NCBI RefSeq assembly: GCF_037023725.1
Contig: NZ_CP146077.1
Coordinates: 967,001-1,031,000, forward strand
From: Pseudomonas bubulae
Lineage (GTDB): Bacteria; Pseudomonadota; Gammaproteobacteria; Pseudomonadales; Pseudomonadaceae
Direction of reading: 5' to 3'
DNA: 64,000 nt
Part shown: in pieces, positions 62,716 through 64,000 of the stretch
Layout: every line of letters starts with the position of its first letter
Numbering within the stretch: the stretch's first letter is position 1
Position numbers and translations under genes: made by a program
The notes under the pieces: model-generated
Databases searched by the model: none
What the model saw: the letters and a program-made list of their open reading frames with translations, nothing else
Told to the model about the DNA's origin: nothing

Positions 62716-63756
62716 TTAAGCGGACATCACTTCGCGAATATCCGCCGCAAGTTCCCGCACCCGTGCTTCCTCGGTATCCCACGAGCACATGAAGCGTGCC
62801 CCGCCCTTGCCGATAAAGGTATAGAAGCGCCAGCCCCTGGCGGTCAGTGCCGCTACGGCCGGTTCCGACAGTTGCAGGAACACGCCATTGGCTTCCACCG
62901 GAAACATCAGCTCGACCCCCGGAATGTCACTCACCAACTGACTCAGCAACTGCGCGCAGTGGTTGGCATGGCGCGAGTGTTTGAGCCAGGCGTCGTTTTC
63001 CAGCAGGCCCACCCACGGCGCCGATAAAAAACGCATTTTCGAAGCCAGTTGCCCGGCCTGTTTGCAGCGGTAGTCAAAATCCACTGACAAGGCGTGGTCG
63101 AAAAATAGAATCGCCTCGCCCACCGCCATACCGTTCTTGGTGCCGCCAAAGCACAGCACATCCACCCCGGCTTTCCAGCTCAGTTCGGCGGGCGTGCAGC
63201 CCAGAAATGCGCAGGCATTGGAGAACCGTGCGCCGTCCATGTGCAACAACAGGCCCAACTCCTTGCAGGTGTCGCTGATCGCGCGGATTTCTTCAGGGCG
63301 GTACACGCTGCCGACTTCAGTGGCCTGGGTGATGGTGACCACCCGCGGTTTTGGATAGTGGATATCTTTGCGCTTGAGGGCGATCTCGCGGATTGACTCG
63401 GGGGTGATCTTGCCGTTTTCAGTGCGGGCGATCAGCAGCTTGGAGCCGTTGGAAAAAAATTCCGGAGCGCCACATTCGTCCGTCTCGACGTGGGCGGTCT
63501 CGGAGCAGATCACGCTGTGAAAGCTCTGGCACAGGGACGACAGCGCCAGGGAGTTGGCCGCCGTGCCGTTAAAGGCGAAATACACTTCGCAGTCGGTTTC
63601 GAACAGTTTGCGAAAATCGTTCGAGGCGCGCAGCGTCCATTCGTCGTCGCCGTAAGAGCGCTGGTGGCCGTGGTTGGCTTTTTCCATGGCGGACCAGACT
63701 TCAGGGCAGATACCGGAGTAGTTGTCGCTGGCGAATTGTTGGCTCTTGTCAGTCAT
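62716..63756 (-). CDS. ltaE: Low-specificity L-threonine aldolase
   Basis: 346 residues. Fold-type I PLP enzyme: FASDNYSGICPEVWSAMEKA, the His stacking on PLP in CSETAHVETDECGAPE, and the PLP lysine in FGGTKNGMAVGEA. Splits threonine or allo-threonine into glycine and acetaldehyde. In this cluster it would link to glycine metabolism. An upstream in-frame ATG would add 35 unlikely residues. Confidence 0.94.
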   Translation of the reverse strand: MTDKSQQFASDNYSGICPEVWSAMEKANHGHQRSYGDDEWTLRASNDFRKLFETDCEVYFAFNGTAANSLALSSLCQSFHSVICSETAHVETDECGAPEFFSNGSKLLIARTENGKITPESIREIALKRKDIHYPKPRVVTITQATEVGSVYRPEEIRAISDTCKELGLLLHMDGARFSNACAFLGCTPAELSWKAGVDVLCFGGTKNGMAVGEAILFFDHALSVDFDYRCKQAGQLASKMRFLSAPWVGLLENDAWLKHSRHANHCAQLLSQLVSDIPGVELMFPVEANGVFLQLSEPAVAALTARGWRFYTFIGKGGARFMCSWDTEEARVRELAADIREVMSA

Positions 63757-63876
63757 TTCCCGGTTCCATGGTCGAATAGTGTTGTGCACTTTATCCAAGA
63801 ATCTGGCAGGTGCACAGGCGCGACTTAAAGTGCGGAAATGCCCTACAAAAGAATAACCCAAAGGCCTGTAACAAAA

Positions 63877-63964
63877 TGTGGGAGCGGGCTTGCCCGCGAT
63901 GGCATCTCCCGGTTTCGCCAGACAAACCTCGCAGCCAGTATCGCGAGCAAGCCCGCTCCCACAG
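63877..63964. repeat. REP pair
   Basis: TGTGGGAGCGGGCTTGCCCG on the left, CGAGCAAGCCCGCTCCCACA on the right, 88 bp, in the last gene-free 244 bp of the window; no other feature is seen there. Confidence 0.93.
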
Positions 63965-64000
63965 GGTTATGGGAAACCATGTCGTAAACGCACCATTGCG

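Overview
The window is chromosomal DNA of a Pseudomonas, most likely of the fluorescens lineage. The evidence is gene content and order (coaD, rsmD, ftsY-ftsE-ftsX-rpoH; betIBA, cbcXWV, gbdR, cdhCAB, dgcAB, gbcAB), high GC with GC-rich third codon positions, and nine paired GTGGGAGCGGGCTTGCTCGCGA-type REP elements between genes. There is no rRNA, tRNA, prophage, insertion sequence or CRISPR array. This is mostly core genome with local duplications, repeat insertions and one AT-rich patch.

Region 1 (1-24.5 kb) is housekeeping. It holds the 3' end of mutM, a two-cluster ferredoxin, coaD, a coniferyl-aldehyde-dehydrogenase-like gene divergent from a TetR regulator, a rhodanese-type sulfurtransferase, a YheT hydrolase coupled to an AraC regulator, two M16 peptidase pairs on either side of rsmD, and the ftsY-ftsE-ftsX-rpoH block with an AlgU-like promoter before rpoH and a clear terminator after it. 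Small genes, a YccS-type membrane protein, a YhiN-type flavoprotein and dbpA follow.

Region 2 (24.5-29.7 kb) carries an MFS exporter, a translationally coupled TldD/TldE-type protease pair and an RraA-fold protein, separated by REP elements.

Region 3 (30-62 kb) is a large quaternary-amine catabolic supercluster. Choline enters by BetT and the CbcXWV ABC transporter. BetA and BetB oxidise it to glycine betaine under BetI. GbcAB demethylates betaine to dimethylglycine. DgcAB, with a dedicated ETF pair, takes dimethylglycine to sarcosine. L-serine dehydratase (sdaB) and a threonine aldolase (ltaE) sit at the edges and would feed the glycine/serine end; sarcosine oxidase and glyA are not in the window. 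Carnitine is taken up through CaiX and degraded by CdhA, CdhC and CdhB to betaine. GbdR and CdhR are the AraC-type regulators. A direct-repeat motif beginning GTCG, phased at about 21 bp, recurs upstream of choX/sdaB, caiX, gbcA and gbcB, and more weakly the M19-like gene; I infer it is the GbdR-type operator. gbdR has a near-consensus sigma-54 promoter.

Region 4 (56.9-58.6 kb) is an AT-rich island with a small lytic transglycosylase and about 1.2 kb without a convincing gene. Together with etfA/etfB this 3.2-kb stretch contains seven perfect DnaA boxes (TTATCCACA) and several one-mismatch boxes, so it is a candidate DnaA-titrating (datA-like) locus. The window closes with a coiled-coil/ZapA-like pair, ltaE and REP elements.
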